From: Silene latifolia
Taxonomy: Eukaryota > Streptophyta > Magnoliopsida > Caryophyllales > Caryophyllaceae
Reading direction: 5' to 3'
Length of the DNA stretch: 64,000 bases
Assembly (NCBI RefSeq): GCF_048544455.1
Contig: NC_133530.1
Location: 19,459,748 to 19,523,747 of the forward strand
How positions within the stretch are numbered: the first letter of the stretch is position 1; each line of letters begins with the position of its first letter. The translations under genes and the position numbers were made by a program. This document shows, in pieces, positions 1 to 10,882 of this stretch. The notes under the pieces are model-generated. The model was given only the letters and a program-made list of their open reading frames with translations, ran no database searches and was not told the origin of the DNA.

Positions 1-2510
1 ATCTATTTCTTTTTTTTTTGTTGTGTATTTTTTTTTTTTTTTTATTATTTTTTTTTTAGAACTCGTATTCGTAGTGTGGCACTATTAGTCGTATTTCCGA
101 AATGCAACTTTAATTTTAGATTGTTAAGCATTTTTTTTTTGCAATTAAGTGTACCAATTAATTTTAGGGCTACGGTAGTGCCCGCTTGGATGCCCATGTT
201 CCTCCGTTTTGCTGTTATTTATTTATCGTGAAATGCCAAAAATAGTGTCACGTAAATCAATTAATTCACCACCGGTAGCAAATACATTCTCTACGATGTT
301 GCTAACGAGCGTGATTTTATACCTACGAAGGGCAAGTCGCATTAAAGTGTTTTAAACTTTGTTTCATATGTTTGATGAAATACATAATCTTTGTAGTGGC
401 TTTCCGCAAAAACCCTAAACAAATTATATTTCCGGCATACGTAAGCTCTATTTCATTTTACTGCTGCTCCATATATACTTACTTTGATATAAATGTACAC
501 TTGTAGCTAAACTAATTACTTTTCACAACATGTTTAGTTAGAATCTAGGGAAGTTATAGTAACTGAATGCATAGTTGAAAGAATTATTGGTATGACATCA
601 TACCAGCTGCATCATTCTCACCCCTATTTCATGGTAAACTTTAAAAATTATTGCAAACCACACATTTCTTAACACATTTCCGGGGATTGTGTTTTCTATG
701 TTGACTGTTATGTGACAATGCTAAGGTATGGCCACTGTACGTCCTTTGTTGCTGCATTTTTTTTCTTTTTTGTGTGTGGTTTGGGAATGTAGTTAGGTTC
801 TAATTACCGCTGTCCTTTCACGGTTAGCCTTTTTCCCGGACTTTCCTGTTTATGTGGTACTACATTGCAAGGTGAACCCACCCCTGCTAACGTAGTAGTG
901 CATATATATTTCTTGGTTCGAATAGCTAATTACTCATGCATTTTACACCGCAAATCCTTCCTGCGACACATCCTATTTGGAAACAATGCAGTTTTCTGTA
1001 ACTTTCCGATATGTAATGGCTAGATGCAGTTAGTTTATGGGTTTAAAGAATAGGTAATGAGTGTATAATAAGTAAGCATTACTTCGGAAACACGATTAAG
1101 GCGTTTAAATTCCTCTATCTGCAAAACCTAGTTGGAAAGGCTTTTAGTTACAACAAGTATCAAACAGGTAGTCCCAGGTAATTGGGTTTGACGCTAGTTA
1201 AATTGTTTAAATTTATATGGAGTTAATGAAGTCTACATGAAGGCTTTCTCTCTAAAATGAAACTGCTATCAAAGCACCCTACTTAAGACTTTGCAACAGC
1301 GTGATAAATACGATTATAGTCATGCACCGTTCGGCTGTGTTATTTTTCAAGGCCAGTTCTAGTGACATGGGATGCCATAAGACTCACACTGCGCACCAAT
1401 GACTGTGATACCCGGTGACATGCACACCTTGTAAAATCACCCATATAGGGCTTGTGTTGCAGCACACTTAAGACAGTAATTATACGCAGCATTAACATGG
1501 TTAGATTAATGGCAGTTAGTCAGATTTATAAGACGCATACCTTAGTAGGCAATGGCATTTGAACTATGTGCCTGAGGTATCTACTTAAGCTGCATTACAC
1601 TAAGCGAGGCGTACTATGTTCTCAGTGTACTTAAGGCTGTTAACAGGATTTCATCGTTAATATGTTAAGGGTATGTAATGTTTAGAATAACCAACACAAG
1701 CAGCTGTTCTCTAATTCAGTTGTAAAGGGACAGCTAAGACAATGCTCAAAGGACAAACTCATATTGGATACCAACCATACACTCGCAATGCTCTGCACAT
1801 CAGCCCTATGCGCAAGTAATCCAAACATGCAAACGCTAAGTGTAACACGCCATTAAGTTGGACTCAAAAGGTATATTGTAATAATCGCTAATGTTCACGT
1901 ATAAAGTGTCTATAAGAACAAAAGGCAGCCTAAACAACCCAAACACAATAACCCAACGGCCTCTAAACTGAGATTAACAACATACCTGAAATTTGCAAGC
2001 CGCACATTTCATAGCATTTGGAACATAAACATGTGCGGTCTTAACATTTGCCTGTAATATGTAGGATCGTAATACTGGACTGCTGGTATGCCTAGAACAC
2101 CACACCTTATTATATGCCTGTTAATCGAGAAACACACATACTTACGTTGGCATTTGTAATAGGGGTAACACTTAGGTTTGGTCTTTAAAACATATTAGAG
2201 AAACTGCAACACAGAAAAGTAAACAACAAGGGACAATCAAGTGACCAATAATTTGGGAAATTGCCAAGCAGTTTTCAACCATTTTTAAGGAGGCTATTTT
2301 TTCACCCAAGTCATTCCAGTTGCAAAATGTAAACACACAAAATACAGATAGAAAGTGCATCCTATTGCACTTATAGATACTTGTCATAATTTACAGGTGG
2401 TACTAATGCACATACACCATAGTAAGAGTGCAAATACACCATTAGCCTCCTTCTTGACCCAAAAGCCACACTTGATCTTGTTAGGCACGCCAAAATGATG
2501 TTAGTAGTAA
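1..2510. other. AT-rich stretch without a supported gene
   Basis: Both strands were read and no long or recognisable coding region, RNA gene or terminal-repeat element was found. The first 60 bases are a poly-T-rich tract. It could be the intron or 3' flank of the weak minus-strand coding remnant that follows, but nothing proves that. Confidence 0.5.
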
Positions 2511-2511
2511 C

Positions 2512-3040
2512 CTAACAATCTGAATCGTAGTAACCGTCGCTACCAGATTCTTCCTCAGACCACATAGGGTACTCCTCCTCAACTGCTGGTTCCTCTTCTA
2601 GAAGACGGTGCACTTCATATTTTGCCTTTATAGTAGGATAGTCCCTGCACACACAGAACATCTTCACCACCTTTTGGCCCCTCTGAACTGTAATTAAACC
2701 ACGTACATTTTTAAAAACAGTGCCTCTGATAATCCACAAGGACCTTGGACGTATCAGTACCCACCAGGAACATTTCTGCCCAACGCTTGCAAACTTCTGC
2801 AAGGCTTCTCTTATCAGGCTTTGAGAGCCTATTAAATATATTAGACATCACCAGCTCTAAACCAAGTATCTGATGGTGCCCTGTCTCACCATTTTCCGGA
2901 ATAGCCTTTTCTATAGCAGCTTGCACAAAGATATTTCCAGAAGTAAAGGTTGCTTGCTTCCATCCAACATATCGATCAATAAAGTCTTCTTTGTCCCGTT
3001 GATCTTCGAAGAAAGGGCGAGTGCATGCAAATTCTTCCAT
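2512..3040 (-). pseudogene. Unrecognised coding remnant in two overlapping frames
   Basis: Two minus-strand open frames overlap. The upstream one (109 codons from 3040) has a stretch around residues 57-90 (NIFNRLSKPDKRSLAEVCKR) that loosely resembles an F-box helix pattern. The downstream one (to 2512) ends in a very acidic tail, EEEYPMWSEEESGSDGYYD. The two frames meet at a T/A homopolymer near 2712, where a one-base change would move one into the other, so this may be a single decayed gene or two exons. I do not recognise the family. Unlike the surrounding DNA, the codons give plausible protein composition. It may also be chance reading frames. Confidence 0.28.
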
Positions 3041-4580
3041 ATTAGTGAAATAGTATTGGTGTTTTTGTTTTGATCTTTCTTTTATTTTTTATTTTTACTG
3101 CAGTTTTGTGATCAAGAGGAGGTAGTAATGAGGAGTAAACCGTTTGGCACTCTATTACGGTTTTATAGTAGAAAATTAACAAGCAACTTGACGTTTCAGC
3201 TTTCAAATCAAACAGGGAAGGTGAACAGTTATGTCTTGTCAATTTGCTTTGCATTTATGATTAGGCACTTAATTTTCTGTTATAACACATCATTATAGAC
3301 CTTTTTTTTTTTTTGTATACCATTATTAATGGATATTGGTTTTTAGTTAATTATTTTTTTGATGGTTTTTAGCTAATCGTTGGTTCCATCCAGTGTTTAG
3401 AAGTACTTGTGTAACGCGCTCTTTGCTAGGTTCATTCTTAGTGAACACGAGTAGACAAAAGGTTTTAAATATGATACACGTTATACGAATCGCAGTCTCA
3501 TCGGGCATTTCTACGCGGGGCAAAGTATACTCCACGTTATCGTTATAGTAAGTTTTTTTTTTTCTTTTTTTACCGAATGTATATTGCAAAATTAAAGATT
3601 GGAACACCTTGGCTCGTGGAATCAATAAACATAAGCCTAATATATTGCACATGTATTTGATTTACACACGGTATGATATTCGTAAAAGGTGTTTTTTCAT
3701 TTTTTCTGTTACTTCAACTGTTGTGAAATTGAAACGTAGCCGGCTCTACAAACAGGGCGTTGCCATAAGCTAGCAGCCCCACCACTGTGTCAGACATCCA
3801 TAGAAGCTCTGGCTGCATATCCTCTTGTCCGGAATGTTCAGTTGCAGCTGCCCGCTCGCTTTTTTTTTGTTTTTTTGTTTTTGTTTTTTTTGTTGGTATT
3901 TGACCAGCACATCTACACGATTGGAAAAGCCATAATATATATTTATACATATATAAATGTGTGTTCTAGCTACTCTTAAACTCAAACTATAACACGTAGT
4001 AATTAACTGCGAATATCTAAACACAAATTATTTCTAATTTAAATTTACGTTTTAATTTAAATGAGGGCGCAACTAAGCAGGCAGTCAGTTTTTAGGAAGT
4101 GCTTGATGAATCATTATATATGATAGCATACGTGTAAGTAATAAAAAAAAGTAAATCTCGGAGGACTAACAGTTGTATGTTTTGGCACATTGGATGTGAA
4201 AGCATATAGCATGGGTCACGTAAAACACATGCAGTTGCATGCAATTCAAAACACATATAGAGGAACACAGCGTACCGATGGGCTGCAATTGTGCACAAGC
4301 CTGTCGAACCTAGTCTCCAACCTTCCAGACCTTGCAACATGGAAGTAGCCTTAACTATGGCTTTACTGAACATGCAAAGGTTAATAACACACATGGGTTA
4401 GGACATGGACGACTATTGACAAAATGACAAGTACGATTGAAGATCCTGAAACTATGGTCGAGGGTGTCAGTTTACCGTCACACCAGAGAAGTCATATCAG
4501 GGTGCTGAGGGTCCAGTAAGCGGCCATCTGGGATTTTAATCGTTCACCCCCTTTACAAAAGGGAAGTGTTGTGGAGAAGG
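3041..4580. other. No gene seen
   Basis: AT-rich DNA with short homopolymer tracts. The short open frames here have low-complexity or skewed composition and show no family motif. Confidence 0.45.
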
Positions 4581-4630
4581 AGGGGGGTTTAGGGTTTGGT
4601 TAGGGGTTGGGTGGGGTGGGAGGAGGGGGG
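4581..4630 (+). other. G-rich tract with quadruplex potential
   Basis: At least six runs of three or more G lie within 50 bases on the plus strand, including telomere-like TTTAGGG and GGTTAGGGG pieces. This satisfies the usual G3+N1-7 pattern for an intramolecular G-quadruplex. It stands out sharply from its AT-rich surroundings. Confidence 0.6.
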
Positions 4631-6235
4631 AAGACTGGCATGCAGGTGTTTAGGCTGTCAGCAGTTGGACTGTTCATTGTGTTTTATGGAAATAGGTCGA
4701 TGCTAGGATACCTAAATTCAATTTTTGCAGGAGAGTTTATAAATACCTGGCTGGTAAAGTTCTTCCCCATAAGTGGACCTGTAAATCACCAAGCAACGGT
4801 CTGTAGTTCACTGTCCCATCATCGCTGTGTTGATACGTTTCCTTAATTACATTTCACAAAAAATAATGTCAGAGACAGATCTAGCACCCCTACGCCAAGC
4901 ACGATTTGCATGTTGGCATTCTATGCACGCGATGCTAAATGACGGACGACAGCCTACCAAAGTGTTGCAGAAAGCACATTAAGTGACGCGCATAGTCGTA
5001 TTGGAGTTAATGTGTTATGTGCACCACCGCATGTAAGCAGGGTACAATCTTAGGAATTAAGATAACCAGGTTCTGATATCAAATAAAGCAGTGAGGTATA
5101 TTGACCTAACGGGACGTTCAGGAACGACAGAAAACTAATAATGCATGCCGACAAGCGAAGCACATTGGTCCACACAACACCATTCCTCCCACACCCAAAG
5201 AGTAAAACAAAGAAAAAAAACTCATTTACGCACTTCACATGCCTGACATTTAGAGTTTGGTGTACTTTTTAAGCCTGTCAACAGCGAAAATCTAGAACGC
5301 CAGATTTAAATCTACCAGCATATATAGTAACCACTAACTTAAACTATGAACTTTACAACACTATTAGCAAGATAGCCATTAAACTCTCACATTTAAAAAG
5401 CATAGGAATACATTCCCACTTTAGGGGTATTCAGATTTAAACACCCATACAAAGATGCCAACACAACAACAGTCTACCCATCTTATAATCAGAGCAATTA
5501 CATATGTACGCAAGCTTTACTATTATTTTTTTTTTGAAGAATCGATATCCGAAAAAGGGCAGCTAATTAGAATTGGGACGTGCATAAGTGCAATCGTCAT
5601 TGCGGTATTGTCAACCTTATGGTTAGAAGTCTGCGTGCGCAGAAAGTGGAGGGGGCACACGGTTCACACTATTCGTCTATTTTCAACTTGAGAAAAGATG
5701 CCTCACCACTGTTAGGCAATTCCGGCAGCACTCCTTTCACAACATAGAGATGTTTGAGCGTGATCAAGCGAACCCCAAATTTTTTTCCAGAACCGCTAAA
5801 TAGTAATTATGGTTCTTCTGCAATCAGTCAGGGGAAGGTTCTGGTGACAGCCAGGGCAAGAATATCATTTTTTTTTTTTTAAAGGGTAACTAAAAAGGAC
5901 CGCATTAAAAAACACTCTAGAAAAAGATTACCTAAAGTAATTAAGGAAACGTATCAACACAGCGAGAGAGTAAACCCCCCATAAAAAAAACAAAAAAAAA
6001 AAATTAAAAAAAAGCCACATCCAGTTGCGGCATCATGTGTAGCAGTCACCAAACAGTCGCAACGCTCGATAGCAAACCATAATAAGACAAGCATTCCGCA
6101 CTCTCAAAGTACCCAAATTAGTAATTAGTAATACATGTGAGAACGGCAACATCATTAGCAGCGTATAAAAAAGCTTTTAAAAATTGGACAAGCTCGAACT
6201 CAAAAGCGCAAAATAATCATTTACCAAAATGGTTT
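4631..6235. other. No gene seen
   Basis: Mixed-composition DNA with A-rich runs near 5870 and 5985. No coding region, RNA gene or bounded element could be supported. Confidence 0.45.
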
Positions 6236-7066
6236 ACACCCAAAAGGAAAAAAGAGCCGCACCTTGAAAGATGTTCCAAGCTCCTTAGACCTATGTCAAA
6301 ACAACGACGGAACCAGTGAAGTTATCACAACAGTAAAAACTATAGCAATGGAAACACCATCCGCAATAACAACAACAACACTGACGACAACAACACTGTT
6401 AGACATTAAGAATAAACAACCAATACTTCGGTTAATAAGCCACACCATGAACCCAAATGGTTTACACCCAAAAGGAAAACAGAGCCACACCTTGAAAGAC
6501 GTTCCAAGCTCCTTGGACCTATGTCAAAACAACGACGGAATCAGTGAAGTTATCTCAACAGTAATAACTATAGCAATGGAAACACCATCCACAACAACAA
6601 CAACAACACTGACGACAACAACACTGTTAGACATTAAGAATAAACAACCAATACTTCGGTTAATAAGCCACACCATGAACCCAAATGGTTTACACCCAAA
6701 AGGAAAAAAGAGTCGCACCTTGAAAGATGTTCCAAGCTCATTAGACCTACGTCAAAACAACGACGGAATCAGTGAAGTTATCACAACAGTAAAGACTACA
6801 GCAATGGAAACACCATCCACAACAACAATAACAACACTACTGAAGACAACAACACTGTGAGACATTAAGAATAAACAACCAATACCTCGGTTAATAAGCC
6901 ACACCTTGAAAGATATTCCCAGCTCCTTAAACCTATACGCAAAACAACAGAAACAATGAAAAAATTCACAACAGAAAAAATCAAAAACAAAAGAAACACC
7001 AGCAGCAACAACAACAACAACTCTGACCATAACAACACTGTCAGTCATCAGGAGCAAATACCCCAT
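6236..7066 (+). repeat. 228-bp tandem repeat (minisatellite), about 3.5 units
   Basis: A unit starting with TTGAAAGATGTTCCAAGCTC recurs at about 6264, 6492 and 6720 (exact 228-bp spacing). A shorter, more diverged copy starts near 6906. Because 228 is divisible by three, an open frame of 198 codons runs through the units, with 76-residue repeats rich in threonine from ACA/ACAACA runs. I read this open frame as a by-product of the repeat length rather than a protein gene. Confidence 0.8.
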
Positions 7067-7090
7067 TTTAAGGTTTAAAAAATGTTTGAG

Positions 7091-7303
7091 TCCAAAATTT
7101 AATTAGAAGGCACACCTTTGAAGACACAGGTGCATCGAACTCTTAAACCCTATATGAAAAAAACGTACAACTCAGTGATAATAACAGCAGAAATCGTCCA
7201 AAATTTAATTAGAAGGCACACCTTTGAAGACACAGGTGCATCGAACTCTTAAACCCTATATGAAAAAAATGTACAACTCAGTGATAATAACAGCAGAAAT
7301 CAC
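7091..7303. repeat. 106-bp direct tandem duplication
   Basis: The segment from TCCAAAATTTAATTAGAAGG through the CAGCAGAAATC piece is present twice back to back (7091 and 7197), with only a few differences. This second tandem block sits directly beside the 228-bp array and suggests a region prone to slippage or unequal exchange. Confidence 0.8.
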
Positions 7304-8107
7304 CAACAATAGTTGCAGGAACAAAACTAACAGTATCGGGAAGAAAGAGTCCAGAACCACTAATTCATAAACCCAGATCTAACACAAAAACAACATTAAC
7401 AACTGAACAATCTAACAATGATAACCCCAAAATAAAAAAACGACGAAGATAAGGTAAGTATCCACCATTTCAGACAACACCAACAACAATCAATACCCAA
7501 TAAATGGACTATTATAACTAAATTCTCAACTAAACGAAACTCAAACACATTAACAAAACCAATAATTTAGTAGCTAATTCGCTAACCTTTTAGGAGAATT
7601 ACAAGCAACACATGTAGCACTATCACCGCCGTCACATCAACTCCCTGTAACCAGAACCACAAATAACAACAAAATAATTAGATCTACAGAAATAGCAATA
7701 ATCACCAAAAGCAAATCAACAGAAACAATTAATGAGAATCAGGAAAAGGGAGATTAAGGGTTAGAGAGATCGACGAGCTGTTGAGGAGTGAAGATAACTG
7801 AGATGGAAAAGAGTGGATAGAAAGAGTGTCGTAAAGTAGTGGTTAGGAGTAATAGAGAAATGGAGGGAGTAGATCGAAAAGGAAGAACCAACGGAGGGTG
7901 AGGATTTCAGCGGTACTATTCATATGAATAGTAGTAGGGAGTTTAAACTTTTTAAGAGTTTAGGATATATATATGCATAAAATGTACTAAAATGTCTAAC
8001 AAAAAGGTCATTATTATCATCATTATTCTTAAATAAATTAATACAACAAACACAAAAAATAAATTAATATAAACTTTTCGTTTTCCACTTACAACTTTGG
8101 TTATGAA
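7304..8107. other. Non-coding; possible leader of an unknown minus-strand transcript
   Basis: The minus strand of about 7905-7600 reads like a plant 5' leader: CT-rich with TCTCTCTAACCC, then a pyrimidine-rich tract ending in TTACAG near 7650 that could be a splice acceptor. No protein could be linked to it. The last 100 bases resemble repeats found near 15.9 and 16.2 kb. Confidence 0.25.
7914..7933. repeat. Perfect 20-bp palindrome
   Basis: TACTATTCATATGAATAGTA equals its own reverse complement, centred on CATATG. The role is unknown; it could be a chance hairpin or a dyad for a dimeric factor. Confidence 0.85.
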
Positions 8108-8118
8108 TCTATCATATC

Positions 8119-8730
8119 TGATGGGGCATATTCTGCACCGCTGACCAAGTCAACACATTGAGCAAGGTCAAAGATATCCACAGCAAGTCGACGACTTATA
8201 CAGCCTGGCCGATGCAGCCCATCGGCCTGTTAGCCTGGGTCTCGGCGTGACAACCTGCCAGCCGGGACACATACCCGCGTACTCATATCCAAGGCCCCTC
8301 GGCGGTGAGTCAACATGGCCCGCCGGCCTGCCATAGGTCCCTCGGCCGAGGGGTAGATCAGTCTTTCCACCTGCTAGCCACTTGGCCACTTGGCCACTAC
8401 GTGACAAAAGGTGAAAGCCTATAAATACTCCTCAACCTTCATTGAGGAAAGGATCCCACAACTAAAACCTAAATACACTATTCATCTGGTAATATCTCCC
8501 TTATCTCTCTACAATACGTATCTAGCCAAGTAATACAGCTTAACCCTTTAAGTTTCTCGACTTGAGCGTCGGAGTGAGTACGCTTGGCACACACGGCCAA
8601 GCCCTCGTTCGTTCATTGTTGCAGGAGAGGCCGAGAGAGACGATAGAAGCAAGAAGGGTTCAACTCAAGACATTATTCTACAAGCCACGGGTGGTAACTA
8701 ATAACTGCTCTGGAAATTACACCCGGAACA
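8119..8730 (+). repeat. 5' LTR of the Gypsy element
   Basis: Begins TGATGGGGCATATT and ends CACCCGGAACA. A TATAAATA box at about 8419 lies in the context GAAAGCCTATAAATACTCC. It is nearly identical to 14148-14757. Confidence 0.9.
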
Positions 8731-8732
8731 AT

Positions 8733-8750
8733 TGGCGCCGTCTGTGGGGA
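8733..8750 (+). other. Primer-binding-site region
   Basis: TGGCGCCGTCTGTGGGGA follows the 5' LTR after a two-base gap. This is the wording typical of primer-binding regions in plant Tat/Athila-type Gypsy elements. I cannot name the priming tRNA with certainty. Confidence 0.6.
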
Positions 8751-8831
8751 TAGACACTAGAAGCTAGTCACATTCATTCCCAAACAAAAAAAACAACAAG
8801 TCAACAAAAACCCACCCAAGAAGCTAAGAAA

Positions 8832-9486
8832 ATGTCGAAACAACAAGAGGTATTCGTGACGGACGAAACCGAATTTTACCACGATGATGTCGTCCACAAA
8901 TCTGGAGTCGAGCAACCCTCCACCGGCGGAGTAATTCAACCGGAATTCGGGATGCCAATAATACCCGACACACCGGTGCCAGCCAACCAGGTCACAATCA
9001 TGGGACAGGTGGTTGACGTAGCAAAGCTGAAGATGCTCCTGGACCTAATCAGTAATACGCCCGCTCACACTGTCACGCCGACAAGAGCGGCAGAAACTGT
9101 CCAGGAGCTTCTCTGGAGCCGGCCTGGTGCCGCGGGGATCAATCAGACTCCCGGTGACGTTCGGCGAAAAGAACGCGGCTAAAAACGTCCTAGCTGAGTT
9201 CGTGGTCATTGACGGCTCGTCCGCCTACAACGTTCTCATAGGCCGAGTCACCCTGAGCGAGGTCGACGCAGTGATGTCCATCCGGGCCCTAACACTGCTG
9301 TACGTCTCGGACCGGGGGGAAGCGCGTAAGCTCGTCTCCAAAGACGAGAAGGATGAGGTGATCAACATCCAGATAGCTGCCCGAGGATGCAACCTGCAAT
9401 CCCTCAAAGAGGCGAAGAAGTCCGAAAAAGGAAAAAGCCCGTCCTTACAGCAGGAAGACGACCTCATGGATGCAACTAGTGGCTGA
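8832..9486 (+). pseudogene. Gag/protease-like coding remnant of the Gypsy element
   Basis: The sense-strand coding region begins with MSKQQEVFVTDETEFYHDD. Further on it contains LAEFVVIDGSSAYNVLIGR, which matches the region around the protease of plant Gypsy polyproteins (the usual form is VVDxxSAYNxILGRxxL). Central gag, reverse transcriptase and integrase are missing. The coding is broken. It belongs to a non-autonomous fossil element, not to a host gene. Confidence 0.6.
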
Positions 9487-9659
9487 CTGGGGAGGGGTAC
9501 CTGTGATGAGCCATTAGGGCATTGGCAATCTCGTAGAAATTTATGTAGCTGCGGAGGTGCCCAAAATAGCTGTGGACACCCCAACGCATGTTTTTTACCT
9601 AATGAAAAACCATCCAAGCCTTCCATCAAAGCAAAATTTTCACATCAGTTATCTATCAA

Positions 9660-10395
9660 GAAACCGACGCCGGCTCACACTGTCATACCGACAAGAGCGG
9701 CAGTCGTTGCGAAGAAATACAGCGCCGTCGCAGTCACCCCAAGTAGTAGACGCCACGGCAGTCACCCCAAGAGGTAGACTCCGTCGTGATCACCCAAGTG
9801 GTAGACGCCACGTAACACGCTATCAAGAAACCGACGCCGCCACACCGTCATACCGACAAGAGCGGGCATCGTTGCGAAGAAATAAGCGCATTGCCGCAGT
9901 CACCCCAAGTAGTAGACGCACGGCAGTCCACCCCAAGAGGTAGACTCCGTCGCAGTCACTCCAAGTGGTAGACGCCACGTAACACGCTATCAAGAAACCG
10001 ACGCCGGCTCACACTGTCATACCGACAAGAGCGGCGGTCGTTGCGAAGAAATACACGCCACGTCGTTATCACCCCAAGTAGTAGACGCCACAAGAATCAC
10101 CCCAAGAGGTAGACTCCGTCGCGATCACTCCAAGTGGTAGACGCCACGTAACACGCTATCAAGAAACCGACGCCGGCTCACACTGTCATACCGACAAGAG
10201 CGGCAGTCGTTGCGAAGAAATACAGCGCCGTCGCAGTCACCCCAAGTAGTAGACGCCACGGCAGTCACCCCAAGAGGTAGACTCTGTCGCAGTCTACCTA
10301 AGTGGTAGACGCCACGTAACACGCTTTCAAGAAACCGACGCCGGCTCACACTGTCATACCGACAAGAGCGGCAGTCAATAACGAGGAGTACTTGC
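9660..10395 (+). repeat. 168-bp tandem array inside the Gypsy element
   Basis: Units beginning GAAACCGACGCCGGCTCACA start at about 9660, 9827, 9994, 10163 and 10331 (spacing 167-169). Each unit also contains CCCCAAGTAGTAGACGCCAC-type sub-repeats. Part of the unit (GCTCACACTGTCA, CCGACAAGAGCGGC) also occurs at 9064-9093 inside the element's coding region, so the array seems to have grown from element sequence. Tandem arrays in this position are known from Tat-lineage elements and can seed satellites. Confidence 0.85.
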
Positions 10396-10882
10396 CGGCT
10401 GATACCGTCACACCGACAAGAATGGCAATCATCCTCAAGAAATAAATACCTCGACGGACTCTACCAGTAGCGATCGACTCGCGAAAGTGATCGAAACGCC
10501 TTAGAAGCGTCGCACGGTTGAGGAACACACTCTAAAACCGCCTCGGCCAAGCGAGGCGAAACAAAAAAAAAAAAAAAAAAAAAAACGCTAAGTACAGATT
10601 GAGACGCTCAACTATTAGCACAAGGGAAAGGAAGATGAGATAAAGACCTCGGCCAGGCCGAAGGCGAAAGAAACGAACTATTATTAGATAAGTTACAAGA
10701 TTACAAGTGAAAGAATACAGACGACGGCCGTCCCCCCAGGGATAAGCCGAAACACAACCTACCAAAGTTGTACAAAAAGCAAAAGCTACAATTATGTTCA
10801 TATACCAAGAGATAGCGGGGAGGAAGGGCTGAGTAATTGGCCCTCGAACAGCTGAAGCAGATCTGCTGTAAACTTGTTCTCA
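10396..10882. other. Spacer inside the Gypsy element
   Basis: Contains an A-rich tract (10562-10586) and GC-rich pieces such as GCCTCGGCCAAGCGAGGCG, a short hairpin. No coding region could be supported. Confidence 0.5.

Noticed and set aside
6264-6860. 198-codon open frame as a protein gene
   Set aside because: It runs exactly through the 228-bp tandem units, and the unit length divisible by three explains the openness; no start context, motif or non-repeat domain.
10125-10801. Arg-rich minus-strand frames as separate genes
   Set aside because: They follow the 168-bp tandem array and a poly-A tract inside the Gypsy element.
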